Source: Lachnospiraceae bacterium
GTDB lineage: Bacteria > Bacillota > Clostridia > Lachnospirales > Lachnospiraceae
DNA: 64,000 nt
Reading direction: 5' to 3'
Assembly: GCA_030526195.1 (NCBI GenBank)
Contig: JAUNDG010000007.1
Location: 1 to 64,000 of the forward strand
A program made the translations under genes and the position numbers. The notes under the pieces were generated by a model. That model was not told the DNA's origin. It did no database searches and worked only from the letters and a program-made list of their open reading frames with translations. This document shows positions 45,084-54,422 of the stretch, piece by piece. The number at the start of each line of letters is the position of its first letter. Positions within the stretch are counted from its first letter, which is position 1.

Positions 45084-45108
45084 GGAAGCTGCTTGAAAAG
45101 CAGCTTCC
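45084..45108 (-). other. Hairpin between ygeY and ygeW
   Basis: GGAAGCTGCTT and AAGCAGCTTCC pair perfectly over 11 bp with a 3-base loop. No T tract follows on the minus strand, so an mRNA processing or stability element is more likely than a full terminator. Confidence 0.55.
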
Positions 45109-45127
45109 CAGATTAAACTAACATTAA

Positions 45128-46498
45128 TTACAGATCTGTAGCGTCGGCAGCTGTGAAGACCGGATTCGGGTTGGAAGCCACATATGTTTCCGGGATAGCA
45201 GCGTACAGAGCAGCGCAGGTAACAAGGTCCTGTACCCATGTCTTTTCGTTCGGAGCGTGAGCCTGAGATTCAGCGCCCGGGCCGAAGCCGACTGACGGGA
45301 TGCTGTAACGACCCTGAACAGATACGCAGTTTGTGGAGAATGTCCACTTGTCAACCAGCGGTCTGCCTTCACGTTTGCTCATAGCCAGTTCGTCAGCGCC
45401 CATTCTCTTGTCTGTGCCGAACAGAGCAACATAAGCATCGGACAGAGCCTTAACGTGCGGAGCATCTTCCTTGTTGATCCATGTCGGGAAGTAGCATTCT
45501 GTCTCATACTTCAGGCCAGTCCAAGCCGGTCTGTCATAGTGATACATAGAAACCTTAACGTCATCGGCATACTTCTGGCAAGCCGGCAGCTGACGGATTT
45601 CTTCAAGGCAGGACTGCCATGTTTCACCGGCTGTCATACGTCTGTCAAGGGAGATAGCGCAGCTATCGGCAACAGCACAGCGGCTCGGTGATGTGTAGAA
45701 GATCTGAGATACTGTAACAGTACCTTTGCCCAGGAACTGAGCATCTTCATAATGATCCGGGTTGTATTTCGGATTCAGCATCTTAACGAGACCCTTGATT
45801 TCTGTATCATCAGCGTCATCGTTTGTGTTCAGATCGCGGATATCCTGGATAACTTCAGCCATCTTGATGATAGCGTTGGAACCACGTTCCGGAGCAGAAC
45901 CATGGCAGGAAACACCGTGCATATCAACGCGGATTTCCATACGGCCGCGGTGACCACGATAGATACCACCGTCTGTCGGTTCTGTAGAAACAACGAATTC
46001 CGGTGTGATGCCGTCTTCTTTGTGGATGTACTGCCAGCAAAGACCGTCGCAGTCTTCTTCCTGAACTGTACCAACGATAAGAATCTTAACGTCATCCGGG
46101 ATCAGACCAAGATCTTTCATGATCTTAGCGCCGTATACGGCTGAAGCCATACCACCTTCCTGGTCAGAACCGCCGCGGCCATAGATGACACCATCTTTTT
46201 CATAGCCCTTGTACGGATCTTCTTCCCAGTTTTCGATGTTACCGATACCAACTGTGTCGATGTGAGAGTCGATAGCGATGATACGGTCGCCTGTACCCAT
46301 CCAACCAAGGACGTTGCCTTCCGGATCGATTTCAACCTTATCGAAACCAACTTTTTCCATTTCTTCGGCGATACGTTTGATAACGCCTTCTTCTTCGCAG
46401 CTTTCGCTCGGGATAGCGATCATGTCACGCAGGAATGCGGCCATGTCTCTTTCGTAACCTTTTGCTGCTTCGAGAATTTTGCTGTGATCTAAGCTCAT
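45128..46498 (-). CDS. ygeY: YgeY family M20 metallohydrolase
   Basis: A 456-residue M20 peptidase/deacylase-type zinc enzyme. Metal-binding motifs: IDSHIDTVG near residue 75-83, [12 protein letters not shown], and EEDCDGL with the catalytic Glu. The M20 fold suggests hydrolysis of an amide on a small N-acyl or N-carbamoyl compound, consistent with a ring-opened purine product, though the exact substrate is not shown by sequence. AAGGAGGAG lies before the ATG. It follows dpaL by 57 bases in the leftward operon. Confidence 0.88.
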   Translation of the reverse strand: MSLDHSKILEAAKGYERDMAAFLRDMIAIPSESCEEEGVIKRIAEEMEKVGFDKVEIDPEGNVLGWMGTGDRIIAIDSHIDTVGIGNIENWEEDPYKGYEKDGVIYGRGGSDQEGGMASAVYGAKIMKDLGLIPDDVKILIVGTVQEEDCDGLCWQYIHKEDGITPEFVVSTEPTDGGIYRGHRGRMEIRVDMHGVSCHGSAPERGSNAIIKMAEVIQDIRDLNTNDDADDTEIKGLVKMLNPKYNPDHYEDAQFLGKGTVTVSQIFYTSPSRCAVADSCAISLDRRMTAGETWQSCLEEIRQLPACQKYADDVKVSMYHYDRPAWTGLKYETECYFPTWINKEDAPHVKALSDAYVALFGTDKRMGADELAMSKREGRPLVDKWTFSTNCVSVQGRYSIPSVGFGPGAESQAHAPNEKTWVQDLVTCAALYAAIPETYVASNPNPVFTAADATDL

Positions 46499-46555
46499 TT
46501 ATTTCTCCTCCTTAATAAATGTATCTGAATCAAGATTGTTAATCTTAGATTAACC

Positions 46556-47806
46556 TTATTTAATGACTTCCTCGCCTCTGTGGCGGATGCCGTAAAGACC
46601 GGTCCAGACGATTTCACGGAAACGGCTGGGGTCTGTGTTGCCTTCTGTTGAAACCAGAAGGATGCGGGACTTGCTGTTAAGATTCAGCGCTTCTCTGATG
46701 TATTCATATCTCTTGTACATCATGATTGAGAAGAGGTAACCCATGGGGACTGAACCGGATTCACCGGAGATGATTGGAATATCACCCTGAAGCGGCAGAC
46801 CGTAGATTCGGGTACCGCAGGCGCTCATCCAGTCCGGAGCGCTGGCAAAGCCGGCAGCATGGTTTCTTAAGATGTCCCAGGAAATGGTGTTCGGAGCACC
46901 GCAGGCCAGACCGGCCATGATGGTGTCCAGCTTACCGCGAACCTTGACGAGCTTGCCGTCATCACGGAGAGCAGAGCGATAAAGACAGTTGGCAGCACCG
47001 GCTTCGATAACGCACATGGTGGGGGCACAGTCTTTATACTTATTGGCGAAATATCCGATGACAGAACCGGCAAGAGAGCCGACACCTGCCTGAATAATGA
47101 TGTGAGTCGGACATTCAACACCGTCAGCGATCAGCTGACGATCGGCTTCCATAGCCAGTGTGCCGTAACCCTGCATAATCCAGGCCGGAACATCGGTATA
47201 ACCGCGCCAGGCGGTATCCTGGATCATAACACTGTGGGGATCCTGTTTTGACTGGCTGTAAGCCAGACGCACACATTCGTCGTAGTTCAGGTCTTCGATG
47301 GTAACCTCAGCGCCTTCCTTGGCGATGTTGGCCCGTCTTGTTTCAGCTGAACCTCTCGGCATACGGACAACGGCTTTCTGACCCAGCCGATTGGCTGCCC
47401 AGGCAACGCCGCGGCCGTGGTTGCCGTCTGTTGCGGTGTAGAAAGTTGTCTGACCGATCTCTTCGCGGAGCTTCTCGGAAGAGAGCACCTTGAAGGGCAG
47501 ATCATCAACGGATTTACCTGTCTGTTTGGCGATATGCTTGGCCATGGCGTAGGAACCGCCAAGAACTTTGAAAGCATTCAGACCAAAACGATAGGATTCG
47601 TCTTTTACATGAATAGATTTGACACCAAGATACTTGGCCAGGTGAGACAGGCGGCGCATGGGGGTGACATCATATTCGGGGAAACTTCTGTGGAAGCGAA
47701 GGGCTTCACTGACATTTTCCTCAGACATGAGATCAAGCCAGGCATCGTCGGTCTTGGTGAGCTTGTTCGTCGTAAAAGCAAGCTCTTCGTTGTTTGTTAA
47801 ATTCAT
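46556..47806 (-). CDS. dpaL: Diaminopropionate ammonia-lyase
   Basis: Fold type II PLP enzyme (YgeX) that turns 2,3-diaminopropionate into pyruvate and two ammonia. The 416 residues show the PLP-lysine in GLNAFKVLGG (K80), TDGNHGRGVAWAA, and the glycine loop GVGSLAGS. AGGAGGTC precedes the ATG. It is the first enzyme after the regulator gene and so probably the first of the operon. Pyruvate from this step would be the carbon and energy yield of the pathway. It can release aminoacrylate, the classical RidA substrate. Confidence 0.93.
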   Translation of the reverse strand: MNLTNNEELAFTTNKLTKTDDAWLDLMSEENVSEALRFHRSFPEYDVTPMRRLSHLAKYLGVKSIHVKDESYRFGLNAFKVLGGSYAMAKHIAKQTGKSVDDLPFKVLSSEKLREEIGQTTFYTATDGNHGRGVAWAANRLGQKAVVRMPRGSAETRRANIAKEGAEVTIEDLNYDECVRLAYSQSKQDPHSVMIQDTAWRGYTDVPAWIMQGYGTLAMEADRQLIADGVECPTHIIIQAGVGSLAGSVIGYFANKYKDCAPTMCVIEAGAANCLYRSALRDDGKLVKVRGKLDTIMAGLACGAPNTISWDILRNHAAGFASAPDWMSACGTRIYGLPLQGDIPIISGESGSVPMGYLFSIMMYKRYEYIREALNLNSKSRILLVSTEGNTDPSRFREIVWTGLYGIRHRGEEVIK

Positions 47807-47845
47807 AAGACCTCCTAAAATATCAAAAACGAAGTGGTAGACTTC

Positions 47846-48493
47846 TTACTTATTGATATTCACGTAACTGTAGAGCGTATACTTTGAAATCCCAAAGAAT
47901 TTGGAAACCTTGTCGCCTGATTTTGTGATCAGGAAGGCGCCGGCTTCATTAAGGAAGTTAATGGCCTTAATCTTATCGTCCTTTGTCATGAAGGGTACCG
48001 GTACACCGACCAGTTCGACGGACTGCTGAATGAGTTCATCAAGAAGTGTGTTGACATCCTGAGGAATGTGACGGGGTTGAGCCTCGCCCGGGTTCAGCGT
48101 TTCTTCGCCACTGCCCGTTAATGTCTTAATGGTGCTTTCAAAGGCCACCAGACTGGTGATATCGAAATTGATACCGAGAGCATAGCGCGGTGTACCATCT
48201 TCATCCTTAATATACATAGTGGATGATTTCATGATACGACCGTTATCTGTCCGTGTCAGATAGGAGTAGCTGTCCTTCAGATCGCCGGGGGCTTTTCGAA
48301 GTGCATGGAGCACAGCTCGTGAAGCACCATTGCCGACTTCTCGTCCGGAAACATGTCCGTTAACAATGTAGACGATGGAATTGTTTATGTGTCGACGGGA
48401 AAGGTCGTGAACAACAACCTCGCAGTTTGAACCGAATTCAGCGGCAATCCCGTCTGCCATCTGCTTGAGCAGTACCAGCCTTGAACGTCCCAT
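47846..48493 (-). CDS. YheO-type PAS/HTH transcriptional regulator
   Basis: A 215-residue DNA-binding protein. The N-terminal YheO-like PAS domain (LLKQMADGIAAEFGSNCEVVVHDL..., about 5-120) may bind a small ligand; the C-terminal helix-turn-helix ends VSKFFGISKYTLYSYV. I chose ATG 48493, 8 bases after GGAGG; the longer frame to 48580 has no such site. It heads the leftward operon and faces the rightward enzyme genes, so it is the best candidate controller of both. E. coli uses a sigma-54 activator (YgeV) at the equivalent place, so control differs here. Confidence 0.85.
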   Translation of the reverse strand: MGRSRLVLLKQMADGIAAEFGSNCEVVVHDLSRRHINNSIVYIVNGHVSGREVGNGASRAVLHALRKAPGDLKDSYSYLTRTDNGRIMKSSTMYIKDEDGTPRYALGINFDITSLVAFESTIKTLTGSGEETLNPGEAQPRHIPQDVNTLLDELIQQSVELVGVPVPFMTKDDKIKAINFLNEAGAFLITKSGDKVSKFFGISKYTLYSYVNINK

Positions 48494-48524
48494 AAATAAA
48501 TCCTCCGTGTTTCGTCCGGTACCG

Positions 48525-48569
48525 ATTGTGTCAGAGCTCTTTGAATAATTCAAACTAAATGTCTGACAC
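48525..48569 (-). promoter_or_regulatory. Promoter of the regulator gene with overlapping dyads
   Basis: On the minus strand TTGAAT (48553-48548), 17 bases, CACAAT (48530-48525). A perfect inverted repeat GTGTCAGA (48528-48535) / TCTGACAC (48562-48569) encloses the -35 and overlaps the -10, and TTTGAA-TAA-TTCAAA (48540-48554) lies inside it. This is the layout of an autoregulatory operator. Confidence 0.6.
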
Positions 48570-48762
48570 GTGTTTATCAAACTAACAATATTCTATCATA
48601 CGGATATGAGATTGCAAGCGAAAAAACAAAAATTTTTAAGTTATGCTAAAAATTTTTTGTTCCCGTTTGAGTGCCCGGATTTCGTTCCTAATATATAGTT
48701 GGTTCGGGGGTCTTTTTCATAAGTACAATATATCACCAAATTTTCTTTTTTATAACAAAATT

Positions 48763-48790
48763 TTGTCAGAGAAAACTCTTTTGGTACAAT
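48763..48790 (+). promoter_or_regulatory. First promoter of the rightward purine operon
   Basis: TTGTCA (48763-48768), 16 bases, TACAAT (48785-48790). TGTCAGAG at 48764-48771 repeats the half-site seen in the regulator promoter. The start codon of the next gene is 178 bases on. Confidence 0.55.
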
Positions 48791-48866
48791 GGTGTAATAA
48801 AGAGGCGTCGTTTTGTCGAATGTGACTAAAAATGTTTTAGGCATCCTTAAAAATTTTAGACTTTTG

Positions 48867-48895
48867 TTGTCATTTGAATACAGCAATGATAGAAT
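48867..48895 (+). promoter_or_regulatory. Second promoter of the rightward purine operon
   Basis: TTGTCA (48867-48872), 17 bases, TAGAAT (48890-48895), 73 bases before the GTG at 48968. It is the better-placed promoter of the two. The rest of 48580-48967 is AT-rich with A and T tracts and no gene. Confidence 0.6.
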
Positions 48896-48967
48896 ACCCT
48901 CACAGTAGTGTGTCACCGGCAGGTAATGTCGGAACAGTATAAACATATTATAGGAGGCTAAATAACT

Positions 48968-50443
48968 GTGATTGATTTAACCAAGAATGCAGCCGGTCTG
49001 CAGAACAATATCAACAATGCCAGAGAAAACGGCATCATCATCCCGACAATCGAACAGATGCGTCATCCGGAAACTATCCCGGCCAAGATCCAGGAAAAAC
49101 TGAAAAATGTTGGTCTTTGGGATGTTAACCCGCTGAACCTTTTCCGTATTACATGGAAGAACGAACCGACAATGAACGGCGGTCTTTACAAAGACGTTCC
49201 GAACTACGTTGAAATCCCGTCAGAACTGTCAGGCGTTCCGGCCCGTATCATCGCTATGTCCGGTAAGTGGTTCCCGACAGGCTGCCACAAAGTAGGTGCC
49301 TCCTTCGGCTGTCTGGCTCCGAGACTGGTCACAGGTCAGTTCGACGTTAACAAGCACAAAGCTGTTTGGCCGTCAACAGGTAACTATTGCCGTGGTGGTG
49401 CCTTCAACTCCAAGCTGATGGGCGCTCAGGGCGTTGCTATCCTTCCGGCTGAAATGAGCCAGGAACGTTTCGATTGGCTGCATGAAATCGGTGCCGAAGT
49501 CTTCGCTACACCGGGCTGCGAATCCAACGTTAAGGAAATCTTCGACAAGACAAACGAACTCAGCCTTGATCCGCAGTACATGATCTTCAACCAGTTCGCC
49601 GAAATGGGCAACCCGCTGTGGCATTACAATGTTACAGGTTATGCTCTGGCTGATCTGTTCGAAGCTGTTAAGCGTCCGGGCGACAGACTGGCTGCTGCCT
49701 GCTTCACATCAGGTTCCGCCGGTACAATGTCCGCAGGCGACCTGCTGAAGGAAAGATATCCGCAGATGAAACTGGCTGTTGGTGAAGCTCTTCAGTGCCC
49801 GACAATCCTGAACAACGGTTTCGGCGGCCACAGAATCGAAGGTATCGGCGACAAGCACATTCCGTGGGTACACAATGTTAAGAACACAGATATGGCCATC
49901 GCCATCGACGATGAAGACTCCCAGAGACTGCTTCGTCTGTTCAACACAGAAGAAGGCCAGAAGTATCTGAAAGAAGAACTGAAGCTTGACGATGAACTGA
50001 TCGAGAAGCTGACATGGCTGGGTATCTCCGGTATCGCTAACGTTCTTTGCTGCATCAAGTGCGCTAAGTACTATGAAATGACAGAAAAAGACGTTCTGGT
50101 AACAGTTCTGACTGACTCTGCTGTTATGTATGGCAGCCGTGTTAAGGAACTGAATGATATGTACGGTGCTTACAACAGAACAGAAGCTATCGTTGATCAC
50201 AACATCCATATGCTGGGTCTGAAGACAGACAACATGATGGAAATGGGCTATGCAGAACGCAAGAGAGTCCACCATCTGAAATATTACACATGGTGCGAAC
50301 AGCAGGGCAAGACAGCTGCCGAACTGAACGCTCTGTGGTATGACACAGAAGGTACATGGGATGCCGTTCATGCTCAGGCTAAAGAACTTGACGCTCTCAT
50401 CAACGAATTCAACGAAGCTACAGGCCTGCTGAAGAACCTGTAA
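48968..50443 (+). CDS. Fold type II PLP-dependent enzyme of unknown substrate
   Basis: A 491-residue enzyme of the cysteine synthase/tryptophan synthase beta superfamily. PLP-lysine is probably K108 in PTGCHKVGASFG, with STGNYCRGG as the asparagine loop and SGSAGTMSAG as the phosphate-binding glycine loop. It is longer than typical cysteine synthases by about 170 residues. The start is GTG, with AGGAGG 10 bases upstream. It is the first gene after the divergent promoter region, and its codon use (Thr almost always ACA, Ala often GCT) suggests high expression. Databases tend to call such proteins cysteine synthase, but the motifs do not settle the reaction; a lyase or replacement on a diaminopropionate- or serine-like compound is conceivable. 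Confidence 0.8.
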   Translation: MIDLTKNAAGLQNNINNARENGIIIPTIEQMRHPETIPAKIQEKLKNVGLWDVNPLNLFRITWKNEPTMNGGLYKDVPNYVEIPSELSGVPARIIAMSGKWFPTGCHKVGASFGCLAPRLVTGQFDVNKHKAVWPSTGNYCRGGAFNSKLMGAQGVAILPAEMSQERFDWLHEIGAEVFATPGCESNVKEIFDKTNELSLDPQYMIFNQFAEMGNPLWHYNVTGYALADLFEAVKRPGDRLAAACFTSGSAGTMSAGDLLKERYPQMKLAVGEALQCPTILNNGFGGHRIEGIGDKHIPWVHNVKNTDMAIAIDDEDSQRLLRLFNTEEGQKYLKEELKLDDELIEKLTWLGISGIANVLCCIKCAKYYEMTEKDVLVTVLTDSAVMYGSRVKELNDMYGAYNRTEAIVDHNIHMLGLKTDNMMEMGYAERKRVHHLKYYTWCEQQGKTAAELNALWYDTEGTWDAVHAQAKELDALINEFNEATGLLKNL

Positions 50444-50494
50444 TTAAGAAAACTTCCGGCAGATCACCGGATTGAATAGTAGAGGTATTCTTCT

Positions 50495-51745
50495 ATGAAA
50501 AATGTAACAGGTGCAATCTGTGTGGAATGCGGACATGTCGTCAGCGAGGTAGACCCGAATACAACGGTCTGCCCCGTCTGCGGCGGCATCCTGGATATCA
50601 CATATGATTATGACTATATCAAGAGTGTTGTCACCAAAGAAGATATGGCTAAGCGTGAAGAGAATTCTATGTGGCGTTACAAAGAATTCCTTCCGGTTGA
50701 AGATTCTCAGGACTATCCGAAACTGAGAGTCGGCTGGTCACCCTTCTACAGAGCTGATCGTCTGGCTGAAATGCTGGGCATCAAAGAACTCTACATCAAG
50801 GATGATGGCATCAACCCGACAGCATCTCTGAAGGATCGTGCATCCGCTATGGCTGTTGCCAAGGCTGCTGAAGCCGGCCGCAACATCATTGCCTGCTCAT
50901 CCACAGGCAACGCTGCCAGCTCCCTGGCCGGTAATGCTGCCGCTGCCGGTATGAAGGCTTATATCTTTGTACCGGAAAGAGCCCCGATCGGTAAAGTTGC
51001 TCAGCTGAAGACATTCGGTGCAACAGTTGTTTCCGTAAAGGGTAATTACGAAGATACATTCCGGATTTCTGCCGAAGCCATCGACAGATGGGGTTGGTAC
51101 AACCGTAATGCGGCCATCAACCCGTATCTGATGGAAGGTAAGAAAACAGTTGCTCTGGAAATCGCAGAACAGCTGAACTGGAAGATGACAGATTACGTAG
51201 CACTTTCTGTTGGTGACGGCTGTACAATCGCCGGTGCCTGGAAGGGCTTCAAAGATCTGTATGCTGCCGGTTTCATCGATAAGCTTCCGAAGCTGATCTC
51301 TGTTCAGGCTGAATGCACATGCCCGATCAATAAGGCTGCTGCTGCCGGCACAACTGAATGGGAGACAATGCCGGAACTGACACTGGCTGACAGTATTTCC
51401 GTAGGCGTTCCGCGTAACGCCACAAAGGCTATCAAGGCTATCATCGAATCTGAAGGCGTCACAGTTAACGTATCAGATGATGAAATCCTGGATGCTATGA
51501 GAATCCTTGGCCGTACATGCGGTGTCTTCGCTGAACCCGCCGGTGCTGCCGGTACAGCAGGCGTTAAGAAAGCCATCGAACAGGGTCTGATCCCGAAGGA
51601 TGCTTCCATCGTTTCTGTTGTCACAGGCAACGGTCTGAAGGATGTTAACAATGCCATTAAGGCTGCCGGTGAACCGCTTAAGGTTGACCCGAACATGGAC
51701 GCTCTCCTTGATGCATTCAAGGGTATCGGCGATCCCCATCAGTAA
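50495..51745 (+). CDS. Threonine synthase-like PLP enzyme
   Basis: A 416-residue fold type II PLP protein. It has an N-terminal zinc ribbon (CVECGH and CPVCGG, cysteines at about 9, 12, 27 and 30) and the PLP-lysine in NPTASLKDR (K113), both typical of class II-like threonine synthases, with STGNAASSLA and a C-terminal GNGLKD. The biochemical label threonine synthase is plausible but its place among purine catabolic genes, away from hom and thrB, makes another beta-replacement or elimination reaction possible. It follows the 491-residue PLP enzyme by 51 bases and shares its ACA-rich codon style. Confidence 0.8.
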   Translation: MKNVTGAICVECGHVVSEVDPNTTVCPVCGGILDITYDYDYIKSVVTKEDMAKREENSMWRYKEFLPVEDSQDYPKLRVGWSPFYRADRLAEMLGIKELYIKDDGINPTASLKDRASAMAVAKAAEAGRNIIACSSTGNAASSLAGNAAAAGMKAYIFVPERAPIGKVAQLKTFGATVVSVKGNYEDTFRISAEAIDRWGWYNRNAAINPYLMEGKKTVALEIAEQLNWKMTDYVALSVGDGCTIAGAWKGFKDLYAAGFIDKLPKLISVQAECTCPINKAAAAGTTEWETMPELTLADSISVGVPRNATKAIKAIIESEGVTVNVSDDEILDAMRILGRTCGVFAEPAGAAGTAGVKKAIEQGLIPKDASIVSVVTGNGLKDVNNAIKAAGEPLKVDPNMDALLDAFKGIGDPHQ

Positions 51746-51857
51746 TTCGATCCTGCCCGGCTGTATAGTCGGGCGGATTTGAATATAATCGAGAAAGTTT
51801 ACATAACTATATCGAAAAAATATTGAGTTTTCTAAACTTGAAAGGAAATGATCTATC

Positions 51858-52943
51858 ATGAAATACGATCGCGTTATTAACTTTTCTGCAGGCCCGGCTA
51901 TGATGCCGGAACCGGTTCTGGAAGAAATCAGAGACGAGATGATGAACTATCGCGGCAGCGGTATGTGCGTTATGGAAATGTCTCATCGTTCAGCTGTTTA
52001 TCAGACAATCATCGATGAAGCTGAAGCTGATCTGAGAGAACTTATGAACATCCCGGACAACTACAAAGTTCTGTTCATCCAGGGTGGTGCTACACTTCAG
52101 TTCTCCATGATCCCGATGAACCTGATGAAGAACGGCAAGGCTGTTTACGTTGAAACAGGTGCCTGGTCAAAGAAAGCTATCGCCGAAGCCAAGAAGGTCG
52201 GTGAAGTTATCGTGGCTGCTTCCAGCAAGGATAAGAACTATTCTTATGTTCCGGATTGCTCTGATCTGGATATCCCGGAAGATGCAGACTATGTTTACAT
52301 CTGCGAAAACGAAACAATCCATGGTCTGACATGGAACAAACTGCCGAACACCAAGGGTCATATCCTGGTTTCTGACCAGAGTTCTATGTTCCTGAGCCGT
52401 CCGTGCAACGTTTCTGACTATGGCATGATCTATGCCGGCGTACAGAAGAACGTTGGCCCGGCTGGTATGGTCGTTGTTATCATCCGTGAAGATCTGATCC
52501 GTGACGATCTGACAGATCTGCCGGTATATCTGCAGTACAAGACACATGCTGACAATGGTTCTATGTACAACACACCGAACACATGGGCTATCTATTGCTG
52601 CGGTAAGGTCTTCAAATATCTGAAGAGCATCGGCGGTCTTGAAGCCATGAACCAGAAGAACATCGAAAAGGCTAAGATCCTTTACGACTTCCTGGATTCT
52701 TCCGAAATGTTCACAGGTACTGTTGCTAAGGAAGACCGTTCTCTGATGAACGTTCCGTTCGTAACAGAATCCAAAGAACTGGATGCTGAAGTTGTTGCCG
52801 CTACAAAGGCTGCCGGTATGGACAACCTGAAGGGCCACAAGTCAGTTGGTGGTCTGCGTGCTTCCATCTACAACGCTATGCCGAAGGAAGGCGTTGAAGC
52901 TCTGGTCGAATTCCTTAAGAAATTCGAAGCAGAACACAAATAA
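51858..52943 (+). CDS. serC: Phosphoserine aminotransferase
   Basis: Class V PLP aminotransferase that makes 3-phosphoserine from 3-phosphohydroxypyruvate and glutamate. The 361 residues have INFSAGPAMMPEPVLEE, MEMSHRS, the PLP-lysine in AGVQKNVGPAG (K197), and GGLRASIYNA, a full SerC signature set. No serA or serB is in the window. A 112-base gap with a weak hairpin separates it from the thrC-like gene, and a strong hairpin follows. The setting raises the possibility of a glyoxylate- or hydroxypyruvate-type role, which sequence alone cannot decide. Confidence 0.88.
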   Translation: MKYDRVINFSAGPAMMPEPVLEEIRDEMMNYRGSGMCVMEMSHRSAVYQTIIDEAEADLRELMNIPDNYKVLFIQGGATLQFSMIPMNLMKNGKAVYVETGAWSKKAIAEAKKVGEVIVAASSKDKNYSYVPDCSDLDIPEDADYVYICENETIHGLTWNKLPNTKGHILVSDQSSMFLSRPCNVSDYGMIYAGVQKNVGPAGMVVVIIREDLIRDDLTDLPVYLQYKTHADNGSMYNTPNTWAIYCCGKVFKYLKSIGGLEAMNQKNIEKAKILYDFLDSSEMFTGTVAKEDRSLMNVPFVTESKELDAEVVAATKAAGMDNLKGHKSVGGLRASIYNAMPKEGVEALVEFLKKFEAEHK

Positions 52944-52956
52944 TCTATGTTGATAG

Positions 52957-52988
52957 TTGTGCCCGATGCCCTCAGGCACCGGGCACAA
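52957..52988 (+). terminator. Hairpin after serC
   Basis: TTGTGCCCGATGCC and GGCACCGGGCACAA pair over 14 bp with one mismatch and a CTCA loop, followed by ATTATAT. It probably reduces rather than stops transcription into ssnA, since ssnA lacks an obvious promoter of its own. Confidence 0.6.
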
Positions 52989-53065
52989 ATTATATAAGTC
53001 GGCAGGAGAGGTTAAGCAGAAACCATTCCGCAGGATTTAAAATATGACAAAAGGGAGGTAGCAAC

Positions 53066-54397
53066 ATGCTGCTTATTGGTAATGGCAAATTATTCACACG
53101 TGACAACGAAAATCCCTACATCGCAGATGGTGCTGTCGTAATCGAAGGCACAACTGTAAAGGAAGTCGGCACCCTTGCCGATATGAAAGCTAAATATCCG
53201 AACGCTGAGTTTGTCGATGCCCATGGCGGCATTATCATGCCGGCTATGATCAATATGCATGAGCATATCTATTCAGAAATGGCCCGTGGCCTTTCCATCA
53301 AAGGCTATGATCCGCATGGCTTCCTTGATATCCTTGATGGCCAGTGGTGGTGCATTGACCGCCATCTGACACTTGACAATGACAAATACAGTGCATACAG
53401 CGCTTACATTAATCTGATCAAGAATGGTGTTACAACATCCTTCGACCATCACGCCAGCTTCTGCCAGGTACCGGGCTCTCTGTTTGAACTTGGTAACGTG
53501 GCTAAGGAACTAGGTGTTCGTACATGTCTTTGCTATGAAATCTCTGATCGTGACGGCATGGACAAGGCCAAAGAATCTGTTGATGAGAACGTTGCATGGA
53601 TCAAACATGCTCAGGCTGATGAATCCGGTCTGCTGGCAGGTATGATGGGTATGCATGCTCAGTTCACCATTTCAGATGATACATTTGATTATGCAGCTTC
53701 CGTTAAGCCGGAAGGTGTTGGTTATCACATTCATGTTGCCGAAGGTATCGAAGACCTTCATGACTGCCTGCACAAATATGGCAAGAGAATCGTTGACCGC
53801 CTGATGGATCGCGGTATCCTGGGCCCGAAGACTCTTCTTGGCCACTGCATCTATGTCAACAAACATGAACTGGATCTGATCAAAGAAACAGATACTATGA
53901 TCGTTCATAATCCGGAATCCAACATGGGTAATGCCTGCGGCTGCCCGCCGACCATGGAACAGGTTCACGCCGGTATCCTGACAGGTCTTGGTACAGACGG
54001 TTATACACACGACATGATCGAATCCTTCAAGGTCGCCAACATCCTGCATAAGCACAGCCTGTGCGACGCCAATGCCGCATGGGGTGAAATCCCGCAGATG
54101 CTGTTCTATAACAACGCTGCTATGGCAAACCGCTACTTCGATGCACCGCTTGGTGTTCTGAAACCGGGCGCTGCCGGCGACGTTATCGTTATGGATTACA
54201 ACCCGCAGACAGAGATGAACGAAAACAACATCAACGGCCACATCCTGTTCGGTATGCAGGGTCATGACTGCCAGACAACAATCTGCAACGGCAAGATCCT
54301 TATGAAAGATCGTGAGATTCTTTGCTGCGACGAAGCAGAAGTTATGGCTAAAGTCAGAGAATCTTCCGCCAAACTTTGGAAGAGCATCAACGGTTAA
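53066..54397 (+). CDS. ssnA: SsnA family aminohydrolase
   Basis: A 443-residue amidohydrolase-superfamily protein. The metal site begins with INMHEHIYSEMARGL near residue 62, with later His residues in HAQF, GYHIHVAEG and GHCIY and an Asp in GTDGYTHD. SsnA is one of the conserved members of bacterial purine clusters; it probably deaminates or hydrates a ring-derived intermediate, the exact step being unproven here. GGGAGG lies before the ATG, and ygfK follows after 25 bases. It is distant in sequence from guanine deaminase at 40437 although both belong to the same superfamily. Confidence 0.88.
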   Translation: MLLIGNGKLFTRDNENPYIADGAVVIEGTTVKEVGTLADMKAKYPNAEFVDAHGGIIMPAMINMHEHIYSEMARGLSIKGYDPHGFLDILDGQWWCIDRHLTLDNDKYSAYSAYINLIKNGVTTSFDHHASFCQVPGSLFELGNVAKELGVRTCLCYEISDRDGMDKAKESVDENVAWIKHAQADESGLLAGMMGMHAQFTISDDTFDYAASVKPEGVGYHIHVAEGIEDLHDCLHKYGKRIVDRLMDRGILGPKTLLGHCIYVNKHELDLIKETDTMIVHNPESNMGNACGCPPTMEQVHAGILTGLGTDGYTHDMIESFKVANILHKHSLCDANAAWGEIPQMLFYNNAAMANRYFDAPLGVLKPGAAGDVIVMDYNPQTEMNENNINGHILFGMQGHDCQTTICNGKILMKDREILCCDEAEVMAKVRESSAKLWKSING

Positions 54398-54422
54398 TCG
54401 TTATTAAACGGAGGAAAACAAT

